A DNA stretch of 52,236 nucleotides from CAVYGN01 sp964413265. GTDB lineage: Bacteria > Spirochaetota > Brevinematia > Brevinematales > JAOACQ01. Below are positions 1-7,647 of the stretch, one piece after another (the first letter of the stretch is position 1; each line of letters starts with the position of its first letter). The notes below the pieces were generated by a model. The model was given only the letters and a program-made list of their open reading frames with translations. It did not search any database and was not told where the DNA came from. The DNA is taken from contig CAYPRX010000035.1 in NCBI GenBank assembly GCA_964413265.1, forward strand, positions 1 to 52,236. Reading direction: 5' to 3'. The position numbers and the translations under genes were made by a program.

Positions 1-549
1 GCCATCAAAAGGGGAACGGGTGAAATCGAGGGCGTTGTCTATGAAGAGTTGACATATGAAGGTTACGGTCCGGGAGGAGTGGCCGTTATAATGGATATTA
101 CTACAGACAGCAAGAACCGGACAGCAGCCGAGATCAGGAAAATATTCTCAAAACACAATGGCAACCTCGGTGAATCCGGGAGCGTTTCCTGGATGTTCGA
201 TAAAAAAGGATATATCGCTGTTGACGGGACAAAACATTCTGAGGATGATATTATGGAGATAGGTCTTGAACTCGGTGCGGACGATATCAAAAAAAACGAA
301 AATGTCATTGAGGTTTTAACAGCGGTTGAAGATTATCACAAGGTTCTTGAAGGATTAAAAAATAAAAAAGTAAATATCCTGTCATCGGAAATCACTCGCA
401 TACCGCAGAACCTGGTAAAGCTGGAAAAAGATAAGGCGCTGTCATTGCTGAAATTAATAGATGAACTCGAAAGTCATGATGATATCCAGAATACAGCATT
501 CAACGCCGACATAGACGACAGTGTCTTTGAGGAATTTGCCGGTTCATAG
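1..549 (+). CDS. YebC/PmpR (TACO1) family protein, 5' end cut off by the window edge
   Basis: The reading frame is open from base 1, so only the C-terminal part (182 residues) is visible; the N-terminal domain lies outside the window. The visible start reads AIKRGTGEIEGVVYEELTYE followed by GYGPGGVAVI, the typical YebC/TACO1 core, and then NRTAAEIRKIF and GSVSWMF, also typical of the family. Members are described as transcriptional regulators (PmpR) or as ribosome-associated factors that help translate polyproline stretches; the sequence does not decide between these. Family proteins are usually about 240-250 residues, so roughly 60 residues are missing. The stop codon is one base before the ATG of the next gene, which suggests co-transcription. 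Confidence 0.93.
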   Translation, partial: AIKRGTGEIEGVVYEELTYEGYGPGGVAVIMDITTDSKNRTAAEIRKIFSKHNGNLGESGSVSWMFDKKGYIAVDGTKHSEDDIMEIGLELGADDIKKNENVIEVLTAVEDYHKVLEGLKNKKVNILSSEITRIPQNLVKLEKDKALSLLKLIDELESHDDIQNTAFNADIDDSVFEEFAGS

Positions 550-550
550 A

Positions 551-1717
551 ATGAGAAAAAAGATCCTTTTCACCAGCAACTGCTATGGAGAAGACAGAAG
601 TGCGGCTCTTATTGCAAAGGAACTAAAGCAGATGTTAGGGGAAAAGGGCCTGGATATAGATGTTTATGGCTCTTCCCTGATAAGCGAGGGAAAAGACTAT
701 ACTTCCAGGGGCATTGACCTCCTTTTTTCCTCATATGTGCCCCCTTCAGGGGGTTTCCCGACCAGGAGTCTTAAGGGTTTTATAGCAGACCTTTTTCATT
801 TGAAGGTTCTCTTTAACTATATTAAAACAATTAAAAAGATCAGGGATGATACTATCCTCTGTATTATTGTCGGTGATATCTTTCTGCTTTTTTTGACAAG
901 GCTCGCTTTAAAAAATTGCCCTGTCATTTTTTTGGCACCTACAAAATCGGATTATATTCAACCTCATTATGCAGTAGAAGAATGGTATATGAAAAAAAAT
1001 GCTGATTTTATTTTGACACATGACGAATTTACAGCCTCAAATCTAAGGAAAAAAAATATTAACGCTCTCTTTCTTGGCAATCCTATGATGGATGAACTTA
1101 TCTATAAAGGAGTATCATCGATATTAAATAAAAAACAGGGCAATCCTGTTGTCGGCATTTTTCCGGGAAGCCGTAAAGAGGCATATGATAATTTTATAAT
1201 GATCCTTAACCTTATCGATCTTTTGCCTCGCGAGAGGGATATGGTCTACCTGACTGCACTCCCTGGAAATCTTGATATGGGATTCTTATCCGATAAAGCC
1301 TCTTTTCATGGGTGGAAAGAGCTTGGCAGGAGTGGACACCTTATACTGGAAAAGGAAAGTAAAGAAGTTTTTCTTTGCAGGGATTCGTTTAATGAGATAC
1401 TCAGCCTCTCTGATGTAATCATTGGTCTGGCCGGTACAGCAAATGAACAGGCAGCCGGTATGGGTAAGCCGATAATAGGGTTTAAAGGAACGGGACCGCA
1501 AACAACCGTCAGGAGGCTGAAGGAACAGGAAAGGCTCCTTGGAGGCGCTCTTAAATTTGTAAAAAAATACCCCGAGGAAGCAATTAATGAAATCCTTCTT
1601 CTTCTTGATAATCCCTTTGAAAGAAGAACCAGGGGTGAAGCCGGGAAGAAAAGGATGGGCAGGGAAGGCGGAGCGCGTAAAATAGCTGGATTAATAATCC
1701 GGGAATATTTCATTTGA
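551..1717 (+). CDS. Lipid-A-disaccharide-synthase-related protein (second LpxB-like protein)
   Basis: About 388 residues from the ATG at 551, one base after the yebC stop; an upstream in-frame GTG at 521 would overlap yebC and is less likely. The N-terminus MRKKILFTSNCYGEDRSAALIAKEL is a GT-B fold start with a GEDRSA motif in place of the GE(V/A)SGD of true LpxB. FPGSRKEAYDNF in the middle matches the PGSR nucleotide-sugar site of LpxB-like enzymes, and GLAGTANEQAAGMGKPIIGF is a typical C-terminal donor-binding segment. The true lpxB of this genome is at 11027-12178, so this is a distinct paralogue, resembling the family annotated as lipid-A-disaccharide synthase-related. The substrate is unknown. 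Tight spacing suggests an operon with yebC. Confidence 0.75.
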   Translation: MRKKILFTSNCYGEDRSAALIAKELKQMLGEKGLDIDVYGSSLISEGKDYTSRGIDLLFSSYVPPSGGFPTRSLKGFIADLFHLKVLFNYIKTIKKIRDDTILCIIVGDIFLLFLTRLALKNCPVIFLAPTKSDYIQPHYAVEEWYMKKNADFILTHDEFTASNLRKKNINALFLGNPMMDELIYKGVSSILNKKQGNPVVGIFPGSRKEAYDNFIMILNLIDLLPRERDMVYLTALPGNLDMGFLSDKASFHGWKELGRSGHLILEKESKEVFLCRDSFNEILSLSDVIIGLAGTANEQAAGMGKPIIGFKGTGPQTTVRRLKEQERLLGGALKFVKKYPEEAINEILLLLDNPFERRTRGEAGKKRMGREGGARKIAGLIIREYFI

Positions 1718-1777
1718 AGTCTATATAGAAGGGGATAAATTTTATATCTCCTATTTTATAAAAAATGTAAAATATTC

Positions 1778-1806
1778 TTGAAAATTATGATAAAGGGTGA
1801 TAATAT
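1778..1806 (+). promoter_or_regulatory. Putative sigma-70 promoter of the PQ-rich lipoprotein gene
   Basis: TTGAAA at 1778-1783 and TAATAT at 1801-1806 are separated by 17 bases, about 100 bases before the lipoprotein start. The region between 1718 and 1904 is otherwise very AT-rich and shows no ORF. Prediction from motif match only. Confidence 0.45.
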
Positions 1807-1904
1807 TTATTATTAATTCCACATAAAGAACTTCTAAAGCATAGATAACGCTATAAGGCTATATTATAAAGAGATGTTTATTATTCTATAGAGGAGGAAT
1901 AATT

Positions 1905-2576
1905 ATGAAAAAAATCGGATTATTTGCCGGCATAGTTATAGCTGCCGGTTTGATAGTTTCTTGTGGAGGTGCAAAACCTGAGCCCCAGCCACAACCCCAG
2001 CCTCAGCCTAAGGCTAATGATAATCCCGCAAAGATCCAGATTTTTATCCTTCAGAAGAGTGAAGATCCGACTCCAGCCTGGGTAAACAAGAGATGGGAAT
2101 TGGGTAAGGACGAAAGCGGTAGGAAGGTTATGTACCTGACTGTTGAGGGTGAGAAAAATACAAAGGAAAAAGCCAGGATAGATGCCGAAAGCCAGAAGAT
2201 CGCCCGCCTTACAGAGCTTATAAAGCAGGTAGCGACAAGGGAATTTGCTGTAGCTAAAAGCGGTATGCTCAACGATGAAACTGATCTTGATTCCTATTTT
2301 GAGGAAACAATCGCTGCCGTATCAAAAAATGTTAATATCAGCGGGGCCATCAATGTCGCTGATTATTATGAATATATACAGGAAGTTCAGGGGGATAATT
2401 CGAAAACATACTATCGTTATGTAATGAGATTTGCAATGGATTACCAGACTTACCAGAAAGCATTGAACCAGGCCTGGGAACCCCAAAAGAAAAAGGTCCC
2501 GCCCGAGCTTAAAGAGAAAGCTGATAAGGTCATTGACAGCATTAACAGTAGCGAAGAACTTCCATCTGACCAATAG
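1905..2576 (+). CDS. Exported lipoprotein with Pro-Gln repeat linker (LPP20-like)
   Basis: 223 residues with a clear lipoprotein signal: two lysines, a hydrophobic core and the lipobox LIVSC, with the lipidated cysteine at about residue 20. It is followed by a Pro-Gln repeat (PEPQPQPQPQPK) that looks like a flexible tether. The mature domain contains PAWVNKRW and a charged helix, KEKARIDAESQKIARLTELI, that resembles LPP20-type lipoproteins of spirochaetes and epsilonproteobacteria. The start has a strong Shine-Dalgarno (GGAGG, 8 bases upstream). The gene stands alone, with its own promoter (1778-1806) and terminator (2596-2625). Function is unknown; a periplasm-facing or surface envelope lipoprotein is inferred. 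Confidence 0.8.
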   Translation: MKKIGLFAGIVIAAGLIVSCGGAKPEPQPQPQPQPKANDNPAKIQIFILQKSEDPTPAWVNKRWELGKDESGRKVMYLTVEGEKNTKEKARIDAESQKIARLTELIKQVATREFAVAKSGMLNDETDLDSYFEETIAAVSKNVNISGAINVADYYEYIQEVQGDNSKTYYRYVMRFAMDYQTYQKALNQAWEPQKKKVPPELKEKADKVIDSINSSEELPSDQ

Positions 2577-2595
2577 AATATTATAAATAATAATT

Positions 2596-2625
2596 CCCGC
2601 CCCTTTTAAAGGGGCGGGTTTTTTT
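2596..2625 (+). terminator. Intrinsic terminator after the lipoprotein gene
   Basis: A GC-rich stem CCCGCCCC / GGGGCGGG closes a 7-base loop TTTTAAA and is followed directly by a run of seven T. It lies 19 bases after the stop codon, a textbook rho-independent terminator. Confidence 0.95.
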
Positions 2626-2650
2626 ATTCATGCGGCTGAGATTTTTATTT

Positions 2651-2679
2651 TTGTTATTAATTTATAAATAATTTATAAT
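2651..2679 (+). promoter_or_regulatory. Putative promoter of the sugar-phosphate transferase gene
   Basis: TTGTTA at 2651-2656 and TATAAT at 2674-2679, 17-base spacer, just after the preceding terminator and about 60 bases before the gene start. Motif match only. Confidence 0.5.
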
Positions 2680-2740
2680 ACTAAAGGGCTGATTTTGTTA
2701 GTTTACCGGCAAGGTTGCGATATCAAAAAAGGTAATATTA

Positions 2741-4210
2741 ATGAAAATTCGCTTCAAATCAATGGTACAGCTTTTCTCATTAGTGGTCATTGATCTGGCC
2801 GCTTATTATGTGTGTCTTTTTTTTGCCATTTTCAGCGAGCTAAATTTTAAACTGCTTTTTAATTTTAATTATATTTTCGGCAGGGATAATTTTTCATTTT
2901 TCCTGTTCAGTTTCAATTATCTGCTCTCCTGCTGGTGGATTCCTCTTTCGTATGTGATTGTTCTGCTTGTTGAAAAGATGTACATGGTTCGTTACCCCTT
3001 CTGGGAAGAATCACGTGTGATTTTTAAATCGGTTTCGATAGCGGTACTATTCGTTTTCCTTACAATTACTGTCAGGAATTTCCTCGGGAATATACCCAAA
3101 TCGGTATTATTTTACTTGTGGCTTTATCTGATATTTATTCTGCCGCTCGTCAGGTATTGGGGTAAAAAGCTGCTCTTTAAAATAGGGCTATGGAAGGAAT
3201 CGGTATTGATCATAGGATTAAGTGATAGAGCTATAAGTGCGGTTGAGGGGCTTACCAAGGAAGAACAACTGGGATACTCTGTTATAGGTTTTCTTGATGA
3301 TTCGACATCCCGGAAAAAATCGGTCAGGATACATGAAAAATCGTATAAAGTATATACCGGCATTAAAAATATTGAGAAATTCGTGAAATTACTTAAAGTC
3401 GATACTGTTTTCATTGCCACTCCCTACTCAGACCAGAAGGAACTTACTGAATTTGTGAATGAAATTTACAAGCATGTTAAGAGGGTCCTCATTATTCCCA
3501 ATATTACCGGGGTCGCTATATTTAATTCGGAACTTCATTACCTTTTCATGGAAAAATTATTTATGATTAAGGTAAACAATAACCTTAACTCAATACCGAA
3601 TATAATAGGAAAGAGAATTTTTGACTTAGCTGGAGCTGCAATCGGGTTTATCGTTATTTTTCCTATTTTTCTTGCTATCGCCCTGATGATAAAATTCACA
3701 TCCAGGGGAAGTATTTTTTATATCCAGAGGAGAATTGGACTTAACGGCAGGGAATTTAATATCATTAAATTCAGGACCATGTATATCGATGCCGACAAGA
3801 GACTTGAAAACATTTTGAAACTCAATCCGGATGCCAGGAAAGAGTGGGAGAAGAGATTCAAGTTTAAAAAGGATCCCCGTGTGACGCCGATTGGAAAGTT
3901 CCTTAGAAAAACTAGCCTGGATGAATTACCGCAGGTATTTAACATATTGAGAGGAGAAATGAGTTTTGTTGGGCCAAGACCTGTGATCATGGAAGAAATT
4001 GATAAATATTACGGGAATTTCAAACAATATTACTATTCTGTCCGTCCCGGCCTTGCCGGTTTATGGCAGGTAAGCGGAAGAAGCGATACGGATTATTACT
4101 TCAGGGTCCAGTCGGATGTATGGTATGTGCAGAACTGGTCCATATGGCTTGATATCACAATCCTTTTCAAAGCCATCGCAGTTGTAATAAAGAAGGAGGG
4201 TGCTTACTGA
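2741..4210 (+). CDS. Polyprenyl-phosphate hexose-1-phosphate transferase (WbaP type)
   Basis: 489 residues. The N-terminal half has about five hydrophobic segments (residues ~10-30, 40-75, 95-110 and 125-140) followed by a Rossmann-like CoA-binding fold starting VLIIGLSDRAISAVEGL. The C-terminal ~200 residues are the catalytic bacterial sugar transferase domain: KRIFDLAGAAIGFIVIFPIF membrane entry, FRTMY, DPRVTPIGKFLRKTSLDELPQ and GEMSFVGPRPV, then RPGLAGLWQVSGR. These enzymes transfer a sugar-1-phosphate from a UDP-sugar to undecaprenyl phosphate at the inner membrane, starting O-antigen or exopolysaccharide assembly. The sugar (galactose, glucose or other) cannot be read from sequence. No glycosyltransferase cluster follows, so the rest of the pathway is elsewhere. 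Confidence 0.92.
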   Translation: MKIRFKSMVQLFSLVVIDLAAYYVCLFFAIFSELNFKLLFNFNYIFGRDNFSFFLFSFNYLLSCWWIPLSYVIVLLVEKMYMVRYPFWEESRVIFKSVSIAVLFVFLTITVRNFLGNIPKSVLFYLWLYLIFILPLVRYWGKKLLFKIGLWKESVLIIGLSDRAISAVEGLTKEEQLGYSVIGFLDDSTSRKKSVRIHEKSYKVYTGIKNIEKFVKLLKVDTVFIATPYSDQKELTEFVNEIYKHVKRVLIIPNITGVAIFNSELHYLFMEKLFMIKVNNNLNSIPNIIGKRIFDLAGAAIGFIVIFPIFLAIALMIKFTSRGSIFYIQRRIGLNGREFNIIKFRTMYIDADKRLENILKLNPDARKEWEKRFKFKKDPRVTPIGKFLRKTSLDELPQVFNILRGEMSFVGPRPVIMEEIDKYYGNFKQYYYSVRPGLAGLWQVSGRSDTDYYFRVQSDVWYVQNWSIWLDITILFKAIAVVIKKEGAY

Positions 4211-4265
4211 AGCTCCTTAATATTTTCCGCTTTCTTCCGATTAAAATGAGAGCGGGAGTATTTTT

Positions 4266-4886
4266 ATGAAATTTCCAGCCTTTGCAGTTATTATATCGGT
4301 GTTTATACAATCAATATCATATTCTGATATGAGAGATTTCGGCTATAAGCCGATGCACCAGAAGATCCATTATAAGGAAGACTTCTATAGACTTTACAAT
4401 GAATGGCTTTATTCTGACCCGGACTCAATAAGTCGTAACATATATTTCCTTGAGATGGCTCTGGTGGTGCCTTTTGATCATCCTATCAGGGCACTTACCC
4501 CAATAACAAACGATGTGCAATACGAAAGGTATAAAAATCTCCTGATGATGCATATATGCTCCCTGCTTACAAAGGGATATATTGATTATGGATACCTTTA
4601 CATGAAAGAACATATTTATTTTTTTAACAGAGAATATAAAAAAGATTATCTTGACGGATATGATATAGCGGAATATTATTTCAGCCATGCGAAAAATTAT
4701 TGGGATAAAACTGTCGGGTATGCGAGCAGTGCCGGAAATATAAAGGGTGTAAAAACTGATATGCTGTATATTGAGGATGAACTTTTCAGGATCCAGAACG
4801 GCAGTCTTGATTATTATAAAGTTGTAGATAATCTTCTGGACCGTATCAGCAATAACAGGAAAATATTATCTTCTTTTTCCAATTGA
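4266..4886 (+). CDS. Exported protein of unknown function
   Basis: 206 residues. The first ~20 residues (MKFPAFAVIISVFIQSISYS) form a plausible Sec signal peptide with no lipobox cysteine. The mature part is rich in Tyr, Asp and Lys and looks helical (YEDFYRLYNEWL-like segments, then DYGYLYMKEHIYFFNREYKKDY), without a motif I recognise. A Shine-Dalgarno (GGGAG) precedes the ATG. It follows the sugar-phosphate transferase by 55 bases and may be co-transcribed with it; a link to surface polysaccharide is only positional. No terminator is visible before the htrA promoter region. Confidence 0.65.
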   Translation: MKFPAFAVIISVFIQSISYSDMRDFGYKPMHQKIHYKEDFYRLYNEWLYSDPDSISRNIYFLEMALVVPFDHPIRALTPITNDVQYERYKNLLMMHICSLLTKGYIDYGYLYMKEHIYFFNREYKKDYLDGYDIAEYYFSHAKNYWDKTVGYASSAGNIKGVKTDMLYIEDELFRIQNGSLDYYKVVDNLLDRISNNRKILSSFSN

Positions 4887-4916
4887 ACCTTCCTGAAAAT
4901 AAAAATGCAATGTCTA

Positions 4917-4945
4917 TTGACATAATACTACAAGCGTAGTATAAT
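4917..4945 (+). promoter_or_regulatory. Consensus sigma-70 promoter of htrA
   Basis: TTGACA at 4917-4922 and TATAAT at 4940-4945 are both perfect consensus hexamers with the optimal 17-base spacer. The spacer and the first base of the -10 are occupied by a 16-bp dyad (4926-4941). The expected transcript has a 5' leader of about 95 bases. Confidence 0.85.
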
Positions 4946-4965
4946 TAATTACTACATGCGTAGTA
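4926..4965 (+). promoter_or_regulatory. Two TACTAC-N4-GTAGTA dyads: candidate repressor operators for htrA
   Basis: Dyad 1 is TACTACAAGCGTAGTA at 4926-4941, between -35 and -10. Dyad 2 is TACTACATGCGTAGTA at 4950-4965, at and after the expected start of transcription. They differ at one base and their centres are 24 bp apart, so they lie nearly on the same helix face after two turns. The form resembles BlaI/MecI/CopY-type winged-helix operators (TAC..GTA dyads), an analogy only. No repressor gene of that type lies in this window. Confidence 0.75.
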
Positions 4966-4969
4966 TTTA

Positions 4970-5043
4970 CCCTAATGTTGATTATTATAGGGAAAATTAT
5001 TATATTAATAAAAATGTTTTTATGCATTGCATAAATTAGGAGG
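4970..5043 (+). promoter_or_regulatory. htrA leader: two further inverted repeats and Shine-Dalgarno
   Basis: CCCTA (4970-4974) pairs with TAGGG (4988-4992), and TTTATGC (5019-5025) pairs with GCATAAA (5029-5035) around a 3-base centre, ending three bases before the AGGAGG ribosome-binding site at 5038-5043. The second repeat could be an RNA hairpin or a further protein site; neither is demonstrated. Confidence 0.4.
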
Positions 5044-5048
5044 ATAAT

Positions 5049-6536
5049 ATGAAAGTCCCGAAAAGGGCTATAACAATTTCAGTACTTGCTTTGCTGATAG
5101 CGGGAGTGGTGTTTTTTATATCATGCAACACAATATTTCCTAAGGTTTTGAATTATCAGACGCAGAATAAGCAGCTGGAAAACGTGGAGGGGATGGATAT
5201 TCTTTCCAGACTTCAGAGCGTGTACCGAAGCCTGGCCAAAGCCACTATGCCTGCAGTGGTAATGATCAGTGTTGAAAGCGAGCAGACAGTCGAAAATCCA
5301 TACAGTGAATTCTTCAACGATCCTTTTTTCAGAAGATTTTTCGGCGAGGACAACTTAGGCCCAAAACAGTACAAGCAAAAATTGCAGATGGTAGGGTCAG
5401 GTTTTATCGTGACTCCGGACGGCTATATTTTCAGCAACTATCATGTTGTCAGAAACGCAACAAAGGTTGAAATAACCCTCGCAGACAACAGGAAATTCAA
5501 GGCAAGGGTCATCGGGGTAGACGAGGATACCGATGTCGCTCTTTTGAAGATAAACGGTGAAAACCTTCCGGTCATACCACTTGGTGATTCTTCCGAGGTC
5601 CAGGTAGGCGATCTTGTCATAGCTGTCGGTAGCCCATTCGGATTGAGGGGCACATATACCACAGGAGTAGTAAGCGCAATAGGAAGGGAAGGTCTGAATT
5701 CAGGTTTCCAGCGTTTTATCCAGACTGACGCTGCGATAAATCCCGGCAATTCGGGGGGTCCTCTGATAAATATAAAGGGCCAGGTAATAGCCATAAATAC
5801 GGCCATTCAGTCTCAGAGCGGCGGTTTTCAGGGCATAGGTTATTCGATCCCAATAAATATAGTAAAAAATGTTGTAAATCAGATTCAGGATCATGGGAAA
5901 GTCGAGCGCGGATACCTTGGAATAAATATAACGGATATAGATTCGACGAGCAGAAAGCTTCTGGGTCTCGGCGAAAATGAAGGCGTCATGGTCTCGAAGG
6001 TGGAAAAAGGGAGCCAGGCCGAAAAATTCGGGATTAAAAACGGGGATATTATTATTTCCGTCAACGGCAACCCGGTAGGCAATGTAAATGATCTCCAGGA
6101 GTCTATAGGTGATCAGGCCCCCGGTACGGTTGTAAAGCTCCTTATATTACGTGACAAGAAAAAAATGGAATTCAGCATAAAACTCGGTGAAAGACCGGGT
6201 ACTATTGCTAAGAATAACAGCGGGGGTAATAACAACCCCGGCCCCCAGAATGGGAACGAAACCTGTGAATTTTTAGGAGCAGTTTTCAGCAGTGCGCCTC
6301 AGGATTTGCTCGATAAGAACGGAGCGGAATTCGGGGTAGTTATAAATTCCATCAGTGAAGACAGCGTATTATCGGGAGTTCTTTCGGAAGGGCAGATAAT
6401 CGCCGGAATAAATGGAACGCCTATAAAGAATGTGAAAGATATGAAAACCTTTGCAGATAAAAATAAAAACAGCAGGGCTTTTACGTTTCTTGTCATCCAG
6501 GACGGGATGATGATCTACCGCGGGGTAGAAAAATAA
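5049..6536 (+). CDS. htrA: HtrA/DegP-family serine protease with two PDZ domains
   Basis: 495 residues. The N-terminus has a hydrophobic segment ending FISC (Cys26), so it is either a membrane anchor or a lipoprotein signal; most Do-type HtrA proteins are not lipidated. The trypsin-like domain shows the full triad: His132 (SNYHVV), Asp162 (DTDVALL) and Ser235 (NPGNSGGPL). PDZ1 starts near residue 280 (RGYLGINITDID) and PDZ2 covers about 410-495 (ISEDSVLSGVLSEGQIIAGING). A Gly/Asn/Pro-rich linker (NNSGGNNNPGPQNGN) separates them. The family degrades or refolds damaged envelope proteins in the periplasm. The gene is monocistronic, with a consensus promoter carrying two dyads, so expression is probably repressed until a signal arrives. 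Confidence 0.96.
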   Translation: MKVPKRAITISVLALLIAGVVFFISCNTIFPKVLNYQTQNKQLENVEGMDILSRLQSVYRSLAKATMPAVVMISVESEQTVENPYSEFFNDPFFRRFFGEDNLGPKQYKQKLQMVGSGFIVTPDGYIFSNYHVVRNATKVEITLADNRKFKARVIGVDEDTDVALLKINGENLPVIPLGDSSEVQVGDLVIAVGSPFGLRGTYTTGVVSAIGREGLNSGFQRFIQTDAAINPGNSGGPLINIKGQVIAINTAIQSQSGGFQGIGYSIPINIVKNVVNQIQDHGKVERGYLGINITDIDSTSRKLLGLGENEGVMVSKVEKGSQAEKFGIKNGDIIISVNGNPVGNVNDLQESIGDQAPGTVVKLLILRDKKKMEFSIKLGERPGTIAKNNSGGNNNPGPQNGNETCEFLGAVFSSAPQDLLDKNGAEFGVVINSISEDSVLSGVLSEGQIIAGINGTPIKNVKDMKTFADKNKNSRAFTFLVIQDGMMIYRGVEK

Positions 6537-6554
6537 ATAAAGATAAAAGACCGG

Positions 6555-6585
6555 GCGGGGTCTTGTGACCATACCCGCTCTTTTT
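6555..6585. terminator. Probable bidirectional terminator between htrA and rnhB
   Basis: GCGGG (6555-6559) pairs with CCCGC (6574-6578), with a T-run after it on the + strand (6580-6585). An alternative inner hairpin GGTC/GACC (6559-6562 with 6567-6570) competes. It sits between two convergent genes. On the minus strand the T-run is weaker. Confidence 0.6.
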
Positions 6586-7189
6586 ATTTAATTTTAAATG
6601 TTATCCTGTGATATGGTGAAAGACCGTACTTGAGGATTGCTTCTCTGTGACCTGATGTGCAGTATCCCCTGTTTTTGTTCCATCCATAAACGGGATATTC
6701 TTCATGGAGACGGTCCATTATATTATCCCGGGTAACCTTGGCGATTATAGAAGCGGCGGCTATACAAAAGCTTTTTTGATCACCTTTGATTATAGATTTT
6801 ACCGGTATATCGAACTGGAGATTGATCGCATCTATCAGGACATAATCCGGTCTCTCAGAAAGGCCGTTAAAAGCCTTCTGCATGGATAATTTTGTAGCTT
6901 CTAAGATATTTACCCTGTCTATAACTTTATTATCAATAATGCCTATTCCAAAGCATAAGCATTTTTCAGTTATAATCTTATAAAGATAATTCCTCTTCTG
7001 AGAAGTAAGGGCCTTCGAATCATAAACACCTTCTATAAGAACATTAGGATTAAAAATTACGCAGGCAGATACTACCGGCCCAGCAAGGGGGCCCCTTCCG
7101 GCTTCATCAATACCTGCAATATTGCTGTAACCCCTCTGCCAGAGATCTTTTTCTGCATCTATGATGCTCCGGACCGGCGGTATGATCAT
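6584..7189 (-). CDS. rnhB: Ribonuclease HII
   Basis: 201 residues, normal for the family. GIDEAGRGPLAGPVVSACV near residue 25 is the signature with the catalytic Asp-Glu pair; DAINL (about residue 120) supplies another catalytic Asp, and AAASIIAKVTRDNIMDRLHEEYPVYGW with NRGYCTSGHREAI is the conserved C-terminal core. The enzyme cleaves the RNA strand of RNA-DNA hybrids and single ribonucleotides in DNA, in the cytoplasm. Its ATG overlaps the last base of rplS, so it is the last gene of the rpsP operon, a common arrangement. Confidence 0.96.
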   Translation of the reverse strand: MIIPPVRSIIDAEKDLWQRGYSNIAGIDEAGRGPLAGPVVSACVIFNPNVLIEGVYDSKALTSQKRNYLYKIITEKCLCFGIGIIDNKVIDRVNILEATKLSMQKAFNGLSERPDYVLIDAINLQFDIPVKSIIKGDQKSFCIAAASIIAKVTRDNIMDRLHEEYPVYGWNKNRGYCTSGHREAILKYGLSPYHRITFKIK

Positions 7190-7647
7190 TATACTTTTTC
7201 GGTTATGACCGCTGATTTGCCGAAGCGCCCGCGCAGATAATAAATCTTAGCTCTCCTGACACGGCCTTTTCTGACAAGCTCAATTTTTTCTATGTATGGT
7301 GAATAAAAAGGGAATACCCTTTCTATAGCTACCCCATAACTGATCCTTCTTACGATAAAACTCTTTCTTGTTCTTCCATGCCTGATTGCCAGGACTACAC
7401 CTTCATAAGGCTGAATTCTCTGTTTTTCACCCTCGATAATTTTCACAAAGACTTTTATAGTGTCACCTACAGCAAAAGCCGGGTATTTTTCAGCGTTATG
7501 ATGCTCCCCGATAATGGATTTTTCTATCGCTTCTATAGAATTCTTCATTTTTTTTATAGAAACAGCCTCTTCCTTTTTATTGGGAAGCGATTCTTCTATT
7601 TCAGCCTGGGATGGGGTGTTTTCATCTGTTTTAATTTCGTCTGCCAT
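7189..7647 (-). CDS. rplS: Ribosomal protein bL19 with an acidic N-terminal extension
   Basis: 152 residues against about 115 for typical L19. The conserved body starts near residue 53 (YPAFAVGDTIKVFVKIIEGEKQRIQPYEGVVLAIRHG) and runs to the end (RVRRAKIYYLRGRFGKSA), so L19 itself is intact. The preceding ~38 residues are Glu/Asp-rich (DEIKTDENTPSQAEIEES) and have no counterpart in standard L19. A good Shine-Dalgarno (GAGGAG) lies before the far upstream ATG at 7647, supporting the long form; a downstream Met at residue 34 (MKNSIEAIEKSI, initiation near 7548) is the alternative. L19 is at the 30S-50S interface. The gene overlaps trmD by 17 bases. Confidence 0.95.
   Translation of the reverse strand: MADEIKTDENTPSQAEIEESLPNKKEEAVSIKKMKNSIEAIEKSIIGEHHNAEKYPAFAVGDTIKVFVKIIEGEKQRIQPYEGVVLAIRHGRTRKSFIVRRISYGVAIERVFPFYSPYIEKIELVRKGRVRRAKIYYLRGRFGKSAVITEKV

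Noticed and set aside
521..550. Upstream GTG start for the LpxB-like gene
   Set aside because: It overlaps the yebC end, and the ATG at 551 gives the normal family N-terminus.
1306..1713. 135-residue minus-strand ORF inside the LpxB-like gene
   Set aside because: Low-complexity Pro/Ser-rich product, fully within a well supported gene on the other strand.
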